Positions 8,430-17,676 of a DNA stretch of 64,000 nucleotides are shown here, piece after piece. Under the pieces are notes generated by a model. The model searched no databases, had not been told where the DNA came from, and saw nothing but the letters and a program-made list of their open reading frames with translations. The DNA is taken from the NCBI GenBank assembly GCA_006218035.1, contig VBWC01000008.1:44323-108322 (forward strand), written 5' to 3'. Source of the DNA: Gammaproteobacteria bacterium. GTDB lineage: Bacteria > Pseudomonadota > Gammaproteobacteria > VBWC01. Position numbers and translations under genes: made by a program. Position 1 is the first letter of the stretch. Each line of letters starts with the position of its first letter.

Positions 8430-8559
8430 GGAAGCTCTGATTAAGTGTCATTTCGAGCGACGCGAGAAATCCCGGTGGAAAAAACCTCAATGCGGTTCCA
8501 TCACATCAGGATTTCTCCCTGCGGTCGAAATGACAAGAAGCCACTTGATCAGAGCTTCC
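8430..8559. repeat. MITE-like element of family B, 130 bp with 18-bp terminal inverted repeats
   Basis: The left end GGAAGCTCTGATTAAGTG and the complement of the right end GGAAGCTCTGATCAAGTG agree at 17 of 18 positions. Internal arms TCATTTCGAGCG...GAGAAATCC and GGATTTCTCCCTGCGGTCGAAATGA also pair. The right end touches the yejF stop codon exactly. It has no coding capacity. A shorter relative with similar ends lies at 39029-39111. Confidence 0.8.
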
Positions 8560-10569
8560 TTAGCGATACAGATAGCAGTGTGTCGTATGCGTGTCGCTGA
8601 GCGTGGTACGCTCCGGGTAATTCCCCCGGCAGACCTCCATCGCCATCGGGCAGCGCGGATGGAAGTGACAGCCGCGCGGCGGGTTCGACGGCGACGGAAG
8701 GTCACCTTCGAGCTTGATGATCTCGCGGCCCGTCGCGGTATCGATCTTCGGGATCGCGGACAACAACGCCTGCGTATAGGGATGACACGGATTCTGCATG
8801 ACGTCCGCCACCGTGCCGCGTTCGACGATCCGTCCGAGATACATCACGGCGACCTCGTCGGCGAGATATTCGACCACGGCCAGGTTGTGTGTGATGAACA
8901 GATACGACAGCCCAAGCTCCGCCTGCAGGCGCTTCAGCAGGTTTAATATCTGCGCCTGCACCGATACATCGAGCGCGCTGGTCGGCTCGTCGCAGACGAT
9001 CAGCTTCGGGTTCACCGCCAGCGCGCGTGCGATGCAGATGCGCTGGCGCTGACCACCCGAGAACTCGTGCGGATAGCGTCGCTTGGCCTCCGGTGACAGG
9101 CCCACCTGCGTCAGCAATTCATCGATGCGCGCCTGCCGTTCGACATCCGTGCGGCCGATGCGCTGCGCGAGCATGCCCTCCTCGATGATGTCGGCGACCA
9201 TCATGCGCGGATTCATTGAGGAGTACGGGTCCTGGAAGATAATCTGCAGATCAGCGCGGTACGGGCGCATGCGCCGCGCGCCGATTTGCGTCAGATCGTT
9301 GCCCCGGTAATGCACGGTGCCGGCAGTGGGTCGGATCAGTTGCAACAACCCCTTGCCGGCCGTCGTCTTGCCGCAGCCGGACTCGCCGACCAGGGCGAGC
9401 GTGCGCCCGACGCGCAGTTGCAGCGATACGCCATCGACCGCGCGCACATGTCCGGCCGTGCGCTTGAACAGTCCCTTGTGAATCGGGAAAAACACCTGAA
9501 GATCGTTTATGTCCACCAGTACATCACCGGCCGTGGCGCGCGGCGCTTGCTGAATTGCCGGCGCGGGCGCCGCCGCGCGCGGCGCGGGTTTGGCGATATC
9601 GGGATCGTTCAGGTGACAGCGCGCATGATGCTCCGGCCCGACGGCCAGCCAGCGCGGCGCCGTATCGCGGCAGGTTTGCCACGCAAAATCGCAACGATCC
9701 TCGAAGCGGCACGCGCGGAATTCTCGCGCGAGCGACGGCACCGAGCCCTTGATGACCGCGAGCTGCCGGTCACGCTTGCCCATCGTCGGCAGTGACTCGA
9801 ACAGCTTGCGTGAATAGGGATGTTTCGGATCGGCGAAGAACGCCGCGCGGTCCGCCTGCTCAACGATATGGCCCGCATACATGACGGCAACGCGATCCGC
9901 GATGCCGGCGACGACGCCGAGGTCATGCGTGATCAGCAGCATGGCCATGCCGCGCTCCCGCTGCAACTTGCGCAGCAGATCGAGGATCTGCGCCTGGATC
10001 GTGACATCCAGCGCCGTGGTCGGCTCGTCGGCGATCAGCAGTTGCGGCTCGCCGGCCAGCGCGATCGCGATCATCACGCGCTGTTTCATGCCGCCGGAGA
10101 GCTGGTGCGGATATTCGCCGTAACGCTGCGCCGGGTCCGGTATGCCGACATCATCGAGCAGTGCGATCACGCGATCGCGCAATGCCTTGCCGCGCAGCCC
10201 GAGATGGCGCTCGACGGTCTCGCCGATCTGCATGCCAATCGTCAGCACCGGATTCAGACTGGTCATCGGCTCCTGAAAGATCATCGCGATACGTTTGCCG
10301 CGCACGTCGCGCATTGCGTGCTCCGGTAACGCCAGCAAATCCTGGCCGTCGAGCAGCACCTTGCCGGCCGTAATGCGACCCGCCGGTTGCGGCACCAGTC
10401 GCAGGATCGACAGGGCGGTCATCGACTTGCCGCAGCCGGACTCGCCGAGCAGCGCGAAGGTCTCGCCGGAATGGATATCGAAATCCACGCCGTCGACCGC
10501 GCGCACGGTGCCGCCGCCGGTCTGAAAACAGGTCTGCAGCCCCTGTACCGATAACAATTTGTCACTCAT
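8560..10569 (-). CDS. yejF: Peptide ABC transporter, fused dual ATPase
   Basis: 669 residues with two ABC ATPase cassettes. The first has Walker A GESGCGKS (about 42) and signature LSGGMKQRV; the second has GESGCGKT (about 390) and FSGGQRQRI. Each ends in the Cys-rich oligopeptide-transporter C-terminal domain ([14 protein letters not shown] and [14 protein letters not shown]). It powers uptake of peptides or microcin-like compounds through YejB/YejE. It is longer than the roughly 530-residue E. coli YejF because both tails are retained. It is last in the yejA-B-E-F operon, 12 bases after yejE, and its stop abuts a MITE-like repeat. A fused DppD-DppF name would describe it equally well. Confidence 0.88.
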   Translation of the reverse strand: MSDKLLSVQGLQTCFQTGGGTVRAVDGVDFDIHSGETFALLGESGCGKSMTALSILRLVPQPAGRITAGKVLLDGQDLLALPEHAMRDVRGKRIAMIFQEPMTSLNPVLTIGMQIGETVERHLGLRGKALRDRVIALLDDVGIPDPAQRYGEYPHQLSGGMKQRVMIAIALAGEPQLLIADEPTTALDVTIQAQILDLLRKLQRERGMAMLLITHDLGVVAGIADRVAVMYAGHIVEQADRAAFFADPKHPYSRKLFESLPTMGKRDRQLAVIKGSVPSLAREFRACRFEDRCDFAWQTCRDTAPRWLAVGPEHHARCHLNDPDIAKPAPRAAAPAPAIQQAPRATAGDVLVDINDLQVFFPIHKGLFKRTAGHVRAVDGVSLQLRVGRTLALVGESGCGKTTAGKGLLQLIRPTAGTVHYRGNDLTQIGARRMRPYRADLQIIFQDPYSSMNPRMMVADIIEEGMLAQRIGRTDVERQARIDELLTQVGLSPEAKRRYPHEFSGGQRQRICIARALAVNPKLIVCDEPTSALDVSVQAQILNLLKRLQAELGLSYLFITHNLAVVEYLADEVAVMYLGRIVERGTVADVMQNPCHPYTQALLSAIPKIDTATGREIIKLEGDLPSPSNPPRGCHFHPRCPMAMEVCRGNYPERTTLSDTHTTHCYLYR

Positions 10570-10581
10570 CGTGTTTGCTCA

Positions 10582-12090
10582 TCAATTCGCCCGCAGGCGT
10601 GGATCAAACGCGTCACGCACCGCATCGGAGAAAACATTCGCCGCCAGCACCAGAATAAACATGAACACGAACGCCGCCGCCAGCGACCACCAGACGATCG
10701 GCTCGCGCGCCATTTCCAGACGCGCGCTGTTGATCATATTGCCCCAGCTGATCATCGACGGGTCGACCCCGACGCCGACATAGGAAAGTACCGCTTCCGC
10801 GAGCACCAGTCCACTGAAATCCAGCACGACGATGATCAGCACGATGTGCATGACGTTGGGCAGAATGTGGCGACTCAGTATGCGCGCGTGACTCACGCCG
10901 AACGCCGCTGCGGCCTGCAGATAATCGAGCTCGCGAAGCTTGAGACTCTCGCCACGCAGCAAGCGGCATAACCCGGTCCAGCTCGTGATTCCGAGTATCA
11001 TGCACAAAAACAGCAGCCGCGCGTCGGCGCGATCGGCCACCGTTTCGAACGCTTCCGGGTGATTCGCCATATAGACCTGCAGCGCCAGTATCGACGCGGC
11101 GATCAGCAGCACGCCCGGTATCGAATTCAGCGTGGTGTAGATATATTGAATGACGTCGTCGATCCAGCCCCGAAAATAACCGGCCATCACCCCGAGACTG
11201 ATTGCGAACGGCAGCATGATCAACGTCGTCAATGTGCCGATCACCAGACCGGTGCGTATGCTTTTCAGGGTCTGATACAGCACGTCCTGTCCGACCTTGT
11301 CGGTACCAAATACGTGATATTTCCCGCTGAGTTCGATCAACACCATGGTGCCGACCAGTATGATTGCCAACGTCAGCAGTACCACGTGCCACGCCATGGC
11401 AGTTTGAGCGCGCATAATTCTGCCAAGCGCCGACGCTGGCGTCGTACGGTAATGCCGGGCCAGCAGCATCACGATTGCCAGCGACACCAGCACGGCGATG
11501 CCGAGGCCCTTCATCAAGCCAGCCGATGCCGTAACAACGATGTCGGCACTTCGCTCCGTCTCCGGATCGTTCAAATGGGCGCCGCCATACTGCAGGCGCG
11601 GGTAGACGCGCTGTTGCGTGCCGTCCGGAAGTTCCTGCATTTCCCTGGCATACAATTGCGCTGCCAGCGGCGCCGAGTAGGTCTTTTCAACGCGCAGGCG
11701 TAACGGTTCCGCCAGTTTGTCGAAAACGCTCAGTACCTCAACCGAATGTCCGCTCGATTCGCTACGGTCGACCGGCGGCAGCGGCTCACGGAAATGTATC
11801 GAGTCCAGCAGGCCGACCAGCACATAAGCGCCCAGCACCACCAATGCGGCCATGCCGGCACGGCTGCGCCATACGCGGCGCCATGGCGCGCGCAGATGTT
11901 CATGCTGGCGCGAATAGATCACCACGCCGGCGATCACCAGCACCAGCAGATAGATCAGCACGTCGGTCCACAGAAACACCGGCTTGACGCCGCGCAGCGC
12001 AATCATTCCCACAACCGCCACTCCCGCCAAGGCAATCAGCGCGAGCATCAGAAGCACAGGTCGTTTTTGATATCGAGGCATGGTGTTCAT
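10582..12090 (-). CDS. yejE: Peptide ABC transporter permease
   Basis: 502 residues. Several N-terminal hydrophobic segments (about 10-60, 75-95) come before a large periplasmic insertion, then a DppC-type permease core with the EAA-like loop (LDYLQAAAAFGVSHARILSRHILPN, about 380). It forms the inner-membrane channel with YejB. It is longer than typical YejE (about 340), with extra segments at the N terminus and an inserted region near residues 100-180. It starts one base after the yejB stop, indicating coupled translation. Confidence 0.88.
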   Translation of the reverse strand: MNTMPRYQKRPVLLMLALIALAGVAVVGMIALRGVKPVFLWTDVLIYLLVLVIAGVVIYSRQHEHLRAPWRRVWRSRAGMAALVVLGAYVLVGLLDSIHFREPLPPVDRSESSGHSVEVLSVFDKLAEPLRLRVEKTYSAPLAAQLYAREMQELPDGTQQRVYPRLQYGGAHLNDPETERSADIVVTASAGLMKGLGIAVLVSLAIVMLLARHYRTTPASALGRIMRAQTAMAWHVVLLTLAIILVGTMVLIELSGKYHVFGTDKVGQDVLYQTLKSIRTGLVIGTLTTLIMLPFAISLGVMAGYFRGWIDDVIQYIYTTLNSIPGVLLIAASILALQVYMANHPEAFETVADRADARLLFLCMILGITSWTGLCRLLRGESLKLRELDYLQAAAAFGVSHARILSRHILPNVMHIVLIIVVLDFSGLVLAEAVLSYVGVGVDPSMISWGNMINSARLEMAREPIVWWSLAAAFVFMFILVLAANVFSDAVRDAFDPRLRAN

Positions 12091-12091
12091 G

Positions 12092-13069
12092 TCAGGCCAG
12101 CCGTATGCGCGGGTCGACCAGCGTGTAGGAAATGTCGGTCAGTATCAGCCCGACGATGTACAGCGCGGAACCGAGAAACACCATGGCGCGGACGATGGCA
12201 AAGTCCTGCGAGCTGATCGCATCGATCGTGTAGCTGCCGAGCCCCGGAATGCCGAAGAACGACTCGAGTATCAGGCTGCCCATGAATAGCAACGGCAGAA
12301 TCGCGACCGCCCCGGTCATTATCGGAATCAAGGCGTTCCGTAGCACGTGGCCAAACATCACCTGTGGTTCCGACAAACCTTTCGCACGCGCGGTGCGCAC
12401 ATAGTCCCGGCCGATCTCTTCGAGAAAAATAGTGCGGTACCAGCGCGTTCCGGCGCCGATACCGCCTATGATGCCGACGATCACCGGCAGGATCACGAAA
12501 CTGACCGCATCGAAACCGTCGTCGTAACCCGAGATTGGCACCAGATGCAGCAGTTTTCCGACCAGATACTGGCCACCGATGATATAGAACAGGCTGGATA
12601 TCGACATCAGCACGACGCACAGGAACACACCCCAGTAATCGATATACGTCGCGCGAAAGAACGCGATCAACAAGGCGAAGGTGATGTTCACGAGGATACC
12701 GACAATAAATACCGGGATCGCAATCGCCAGGCTCGGCCACATGCGTTGACTGATGTCGTAACCGATGTCGCGCCCGGCATCGGAACTGCCAAACCGGAAG
12801 GCGAACAGGCTGACCGACTTCTCGAAGAAAATCGTATTGGTGACAGACCTGGCGCCGTCTTCCGCGCGGTTTAGCAGCAGCGGTTTGTCATAGCCCCGCT
12901 CCTGTTTCCACTTGTCTACCGCTTCCGGGGTCACGCGCTTCATGCCGAGATGCATGCGCGCCATATCGTCCGGCGAGTTGACGACGAAAAACAGAAAGAA
13001 GGTGATCAGATTGACGCCAATCAGGATCGGTACCGCATAGAAAACGCGCCGGAGTATATAGGCTAGCAT
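12092..13069 (-). CDS. yejB: Peptide ABC transporter permease
   Basis: 325 residues from the ATG at 13069 (MLAYILRRVFYAVPILIGVN), the standard DppB/YejB start; the track start lies inside yejA. Six membrane segments are expected, with an inserted periplasmic loop around 45-100 that YejB proteins share (VTPEAVDKWKQERGYDKPLLL). The cytoplasmic coupling loop reads YVRTARAKGLSEPQVMFGHVLRN. It pairs with YejE. It follows yejA by 16 bases. Confidence 0.9.
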   Translation of the reverse strand: MLAYILRRVFYAVPILIGVNLITFFLFFVVNSPDDMARMHLGMKRVTPEAVDKWKQERGYDKPLLLNRAEDGARSVTNTIFFEKSVSLFAFRFGSSDAGRDIGYDISQRMWPSLAIAIPVFIVGILVNITFALLIAFFRATYIDYWGVFLCVVLMSISSLFYIIGGQYLVGKLLHLVPISGYDDGFDAVSFVILPVIVGIIGGIGAGTRWYRTIFLEEIGRDYVRTARAKGLSEPQVMFGHVLRNALIPIMTGAVAILPLLFMGSLILESFFGIPGLGSYTIDAISSQDFAIVRAMVFLGSALYIVGLILTDISYTLVDPRIRLA

Positions 13070-13085
13070 CGGCTGGCGCCCCGTT

Positions 13086-15290
13086 TCATGCGGTGGCCGC
13101 CGCCTGCTGGCGACGCCGGTAGACACGGATCGCCGGCAGCGTTCCGACGACCAGTAGCGCTACGACCAGGATCACGGGCCACACCACCGGCTTGTTCCAC
13201 TCGGTTCGTTTTTCGGCCCGCTGCACCGGATCGATCCGCGTGAATTTCAGCGCATTGTTGGCCATCAGATTCGGCTTCGTGTTGTAGTACCACGTATGAT
13301 ACAGACCGAACTGCTTCGGGTGAAAACCCCATATCCATGGCGCGTCGCGCCGCGCAATGGCCATCATGTCATCGATGACACGTTGGCGTTCCGGTCCGTT
13401 CTCCATGTTCTTCATCCGCTCGAACAGCCGGTCGAATTCCGCGCTGGCGTAATTGGCGGCATTTTCACCGTTGTGCCTGACCTTGCCGTTCGGCCCGTAG
13501 AGCAGAAACAGAAAGTTCTCCGGATCAGGGTAATCGGCATTCCAGCCCCATTGAAAGAGCTGCGCCGCGCCCGTGCGCATCTTGTCCTGGAAGCGGTTGT
13601 AATCGGTGTTGCGGATATCCAGTTCGATGTTGAGCTTGCGGAACTGCTTGCGCATCCAGTCCAGACGCGCCTTGTCGTCCGGTCCGGACGACGCGGGCAC
13701 ATCGTAATGCAGCACCAGCGCATTGCCGGTCGCGGCATCGCGACCGTCGGGGTAACCGGCCTCCGCAAGCAGGCGCCGGGCAATTTCCAGAGCCTTGCGC
13801 TGCGGTGCGTTGCCAACCCAGTCATAGACGAACGGATTGATGCCGGTCGCACTGTCAACATAGCCGAAGATGCCCGGCGGAATCGGGCCCTGCGCCGGAA
13901 TACCGCGGCCGTTCAGGAAAATCGAAATGTATTCCTCGTAATCGAGCGCGATCGATACCGCCTGACGCAGCTTGCGCGCACGCTCGCTGTCGCCGCCCAC
14001 CACCGGGTCCAGCATGTTGAAACCAAAGTAATACGTCGAGGCGCCCACGGCGGTCTGCAAGCGCATGCCCTTGCTCTGCATCTCATCGGTCAAGGTCGCC
14101 TCGCCCCCGGCGCCGAAGCGTATCGCCTGATCGAAACTGTCCGAACTGATGCCGGACGAGTCGTAATATCCCTGCTGAAACTTGTTCCAGTACGGAATGG
14201 ACTCTTTCTCGAGACTGAACACCACCCGTTCAATAAACGGGAGCGGCTTGCCGGCATCCGCCAGCAATCCCGCTGCCGCATCGCCAGCCTCGCCGGCCGC
14301 CGGATAGACCTCACCGTGAAAATTCGGGTTGCGATCCATGACCATTTGCCGATTCGGATTGTTCTCGACCAGCATGTAGGGCCCGGTGCCAACCGGCCAC
14401 CAGTCCAGCGACAGATTTTTCTCGGCAAATCCGGGCTGCGCATAGAACCGGTCGGCCTCGGGCGGCACCGGCGCGAAGAACGGCATCGCCAGCCAGTACA
14501 ACATCTGCGGATACTTGCCGCGTACCTTGAGGCGATACGTGTACCGGTCAACCACCTGCGCCCCTTCCAGCGGGTACTCCGCCAGATCGAGGAATTCTCG
14601 ATCGCCCTGCGCTTTCGCCGCCGCCAATGTTTCGCCGTACTCTTTCAGGCCGACGATATATTCCGTCATCAAGCCGAATATCGGCGATTGCAGTTTCGGA
14701 TGCGCGAGCCGCTTGATCTGATAGACATAGTCGGCGGCCACCAGCTCGCGACTGCCGGTCTGTGCGAAGTCGCGCAGCGTGCGGATTTTCGCGACAGCGT
14801 CTGCGGACAAGGCATGGTAAAGAAAGCCGCCACGCGCGTCGGTGGCCAACGCGGGATGCGGCTGATAACGGACGCCCGCCCGGATGCGGATATCATAAAT
14901 ACTGAATGCGATCTGATCCGGCGCGGCATCGTCCGGCAAGGTCTGTCCGTTCCGGTCGACGAATACCGGCTGAGGAAGCGCGACTGCGGTCAATGGAACC
15001 AGCTCGTACGGGCGTTTCAGGTAATCATATTGCAGCGGTGGCTCGTAGATCTGACCGGTGAATACCACTTCATTCGAACTGTAGGATTGGGCGGGATCCA
15101 GATGTTTCGGTTTTTCCGAAAACGACGAATAGAGAATATTCCTGTGGTCGTCGGAGGCCGGATAGGGATTATTCCACGGCCGGTCGCCGCATGCGCCCAG
15201 CGACACGGCGACGAGGAATGCCAGCGCCGTCCGGCATGCGTTGCTTTTTCCCACGTCGCCTCCGGCAGACCGTATAAAAGTTCGCATCAT
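13086..15290 (-). CDS. yejA: Peptide-binding lipoprotein of the Yej transporter
   Basis: About 734 residues from the tandem ATGs at 15290/15287, chosen because they begin a lipoprotein signal peptide whose lipobox ends LGAC; the track start adds 25 unrelated residues. The body is an SBP family 5 binding protein (PKHLDPAQSYSSNEVVFTGQIYEPPL near the start, FQWGWNADYPDPENFLFLLY late). A C-terminal hydrophobic segment (VVWPVILVVALLVVGTLPA) followed by RRRQQ is unusual for a binding protein and would add a second membrane anchor. It is the first gene of yejABEF. The 668-residue plus-strand ORF opposite is a shadow. Confidence 0.87.
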   Translation of the reverse strand: MMRTFIRSAGGDVGKSNACRTALAFLVAVSLGACGDRPWNNPYPASDDHRNILYSSFSEKPKHLDPAQSYSSNEVVFTGQIYEPPLQYDYLKRPYELVPLTAVALPQPVFVDRNGQTLPDDAAPDQIAFSIYDIRIRAGVRYQPHPALATDARGGFLYHALSADAVAKIRTLRDFAQTGSRELVAADYVYQIKRLAHPKLQSPIFGLMTEYIVGLKEYGETLAAAKAQGDREFLDLAEYPLEGAQVVDRYTYRLKVRGKYPQMLYWLAMPFFAPVPPEADRFYAQPGFAEKNLSLDWWPVGTGPYMLVENNPNRQMVMDRNPNFHGEVYPAAGEAGDAAAGLLADAGKPLPFIERVVFSLEKESIPYWNKFQQGYYDSSGISSDSFDQAIRFGAGGEATLTDEMQSKGMRLQTAVGASTYYFGFNMLDPVVGGDSERARKLRQAVSIALDYEEYISIFLNGRGIPAQGPIPPGIFGYVDSATGINPFVYDWVGNAPQRKALEIARRLLAEAGYPDGRDAATGNALVLHYDVPASSGPDDKARLDWMRKQFRKLNIELDIRNTDYNRFQDKMRTGAAQLFQWGWNADYPDPENFLFLLYGPNGKVRHNGENAANYASAEFDRLFERMKNMENGPERQRVIDDMMAIARRDAPWIWGFHPKQFGLYHTWYYNTKPNLMANNALKFTRIDPVQRAEKRTEWNKPVVWPVILVVALLVVGTLPAIRVYRRRQQAAATA

Positions 15291-15433
15291 TATAGAAACT
15301 GACCGGCCCTGTTTCACGTCATACCGCGCCCGGTAAACCACCGCTCCGCCCGGTCGGTGGCCCATGGTATCATTGCGCTATCCAACTATGTGTCTTGCAA
15401 CAACAATTGACTAACCGAAGACGGGGTAGGTAT

Positions 15434-16231
15434 ATGGGATTTCTTAGCGGCAAACGGGCGTTGATCGTCGGCCTGGCAAGCAACCGGTCCATCGCATGGG
15501 GAATCGCGGACGCCATGCGGCGCGAGGGCGCGGAACTCGCGTTCACGTTCCAGAACGAGAAGCTGCAGTCGCGTGTCGAGAAAATGGCCGCGGAATGCGG
15601 CTCGACTCTGACGTTTCCGTGCGATGTCGCCAGCGACGAGCAGATCGCCGCCGTGTTCAGCGAGCTGGCGAAGACCTGGGACGGCCTGGATATTATCGTA
15701 CACTCAGTCGCGTTCGCGCCGCGCGAGGAACTGGAAGGCTCGTATCTGGAAAAGGTGACGCGCCAGGGTTTCCAGATGGCGCACGACATCAGCTCCTACA
15801 GCTTCGTGGCGCTCGCCAAGGCGGGACACAGCATGATGAAAGGCCGTAACGGTGCGCTGGTGACGTTGAGTTACCTCGGCGCGGAGCGCGTTATTCCGAA
15901 CTACAACGTGATGGGTCTGGCCAAGGCCAGCCTCGAGGCGAACGTGCGTTATATGGCACAGTCGCTCGGGCCGGAAGGCATACGTGTCAACGCGATCTCG
16001 GCTGGCCCGATCCGGACGCTGGCGGCATCCGGTATCGCCAATTTCAGGAAACTGCTCGATGCGTTCGCCAAGGTGGCGCCACTGCGGCGCAACGTGACGA
16101 TCGAGGAAGTCGGCAATACCGCGGCTTTTCTGTGTTCCGATCTGGCATCCGGCATCACCGGGGAAATTACCTACGTCGACTGCGGCTACAACATCACCGG
16201 CATGGGACCGCTCGAGAGTCAGACGGACTGA
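15434..16231 (+). CDS. fabI: Enoyl-[acyl-carrier-protein] reductase (NADH)
   Basis: 265 residues from the ATG at 15434 ([23 protein letters not shown]), the normal FabI start, with GGGGTAGG about five bases upstream. The short-chain dehydrogenase fold shows the FabI version of the nucleotide-binding motif and the catalytic Tyr/Lys set in [23 protein letters not shown]. It makes the last reduction in each round of fatty acid elongation. It stands alone, with its 3' end overlapping the convergent symporter gene by 13 bases. Confidence 0.95.
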   Translation: MGFLSGKRALIVGLASNRSIAWGIADAMRREGAELAFTFQNEKLQSRVEKMAAECGSTLTFPCDVASDEQIAAVFSELAKTWDGLDIIVHSVAFAPREELEGSYLEKVTRQGFQMAHDISSYSFVALAKAGHSMMKGRNGALVTLSYLGAERVIPNYNVMGLAKASLEANVRYMAQSLGPEGIRVNAISAGPIRTLAASGIANFRKLLDAFAKVAPLRRNVTIEEVGNTAAFLCSDLASGITGEITYVDCGYNITGMGPLESQTD

Positions 16232-17502
16232 CGTTCGGCCAGCACGTCCTTTTCCCCTTCAAGGCGGGCGATAATCACGGCGCCGCAGGCGTCGCTGAAC
16301 ACGTTGACCGCCGTGCGGCACATATCCAGAATCCGGTCGACGGCCAGAATCAGCCCGATACCCTCGGCCGGCAGGCCGATCGTCGTCAGGATAATCGCAA
16401 TCGCGACCAGACTCGCGGCCGGAATCCCGGCCACGCCGATCGACGTCACCAATGCAAGCAGCACGACCACAAACTGCTCGGCGAAACCGAGGTGGATTCC
16501 ATAAGCCTGCGCAATGAACATCGCGGCAACGCACTCGTACAGCGCGGTGCCGTCCATATTCACCGTCGCGCCCAGCGGAACCACAAAACTCGCGGTGCGG
16601 TTCGATACGCCGGCATTCTTTTCGACGCATTCCATGGTCACCGGCAGCGTCGCGGATGACGACGCCGTCGAGAACGCCGTCAGCAGCGCCGGCGCCATCG
16701 CGCGGTAGAGCCGCACCGGACTGACACGGCCGATATACCGCACCAGCAACGGCAACATCATAAAAAAGTGAATCAGCAGACCGCCGAGCACCGTGATAAA
16801 GAATACCGCCAGCGGTCTGAATGCCGCGAAACCGGTGCTCGCGACAACCTTGGCGACGAGGCCGAACACCCCCAGCGGGGCAAATTTCATCACCAGTTCG
16901 GTGATCAACATCATCACTTCGTAGACACCCCGCCAGAACCGGTGCAGCGTGCCGCCGCCCGATGATTCGGGAACTTTCGTCATGAAGTAGCCGAACAGCA
17001 GGCTGAAGAAGATCAGGCCAAGCATCTGGCCATCCGCCGCGGCCGCGACGATGTTGGTGGGGATCATGCGCAGAAAGATATCGACGACATCGCCGGCGCC
17101 GCGTTCGGCGACTTTCTCCGTTACCGATGCGGTGTCTTCGCTGAAGCCGATGATATCCCGCGCCGGCTCGCCGTTCACGATGCCAGGCTGGGTCAGGTTG
17201 ACCAGGAAAAGGCCTATCAGGATCGCGAACAGGCTGGTCGAAAGATAATACAGCAGCGTCTTGCCACCGAGCCGCCCGAAAGCACCGGTGTTACCGGCGC
17301 CGGCGATGCCAGTAATGATCGAAGCGACTATCAGCGGGACGATGATCATTTTCAGCGCATTGAGAAACAATGTGCCGATGAAATCGTAGACTTCGAAGCA
17401 GGTGACACCGAATATGCCGGCCGTGGTACCGGACAGGCTGCCCGCCACAAGCGCGAGCAACAGCGCGATCAATATCTGCCAGTGGAGTTTACGCGGCCAC
17501 AT
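16219..17502 (-). CDS. Dicarboxylate/amino acid:cation symporter (DAACS family)
   Basis: 427 residues of a sodium- or proton-coupled symporter of the GltP/DctA/SdcS kind. The N-terminal helices ([20 protein letters not shown]), the Ser-rich hairpin ([21 protein letters not shown]) and the conserved substrate-binding helix with [13 protein letters not shown] are all present. The substrate may be C4-dicarboxylate, glutamate or aspartate and cannot be decided by eye. Transcription converges on fabI with a 13-base overlap of coding sequence. The 170 bases upstream hold nothing recognised apart from room for its promoter. Confidence 0.88.
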   Translation of the reverse strand: MWPRKLHWQILIALLLALVAGSLSGTTAGIFGVTCFEVYDFIGTLFLNALKMIIVPLIVASIITGIAGAGNTGAFGRLGGKTLLYYLSTSLFAILIGLFLVNLTQPGIVNGEPARDIIGFSEDTASVTEKVAERGAGDVVDIFLRMIPTNIVAAAADGQMLGLIFFSLLFGYFMTKVPESSGGGTLHRFWRGVYEVMMLITELVMKFAPLGVFGLVAKVVASTGFAAFRPLAVFFITVLGGLLIHFFMMLPLLVRYIGRVSPVRLYRAMAPALLTAFSTASSSATLPVTMECVEKNAGVSNRTASFVVPLGATVNMDGTALYECVAAMFIAQAYGIHLGFAEQFVVVLLALVTSIGVAGIPAASLVAIAIILTTIGLPAEGIGLILAVDRILDMCRTAVNVFSDACGAVIIARLEGEKDVLAERQSV

Positions 17503-17676
17503 GACGGCCGATTATAACAGCGGTATCGCCTGACGCGATCAATTCGGCACAGAAGCCGGATGCAACGGGTAGCAAGCCGATGGGCACACCGCTTCCGCCA
17601 CGCGAGATGAAGCCAATGGATACTCCGCCACGTGCCGCATAAACGACAACATCGCCCGAATTCCGGGCTGGACCCG

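Noticed and set aside
13296-15302. 668-residue plus-strand ORF opposite yejA
   Set aside because: Shadow of yejA; yejA has clear family motifs and a lipoprotein signal.
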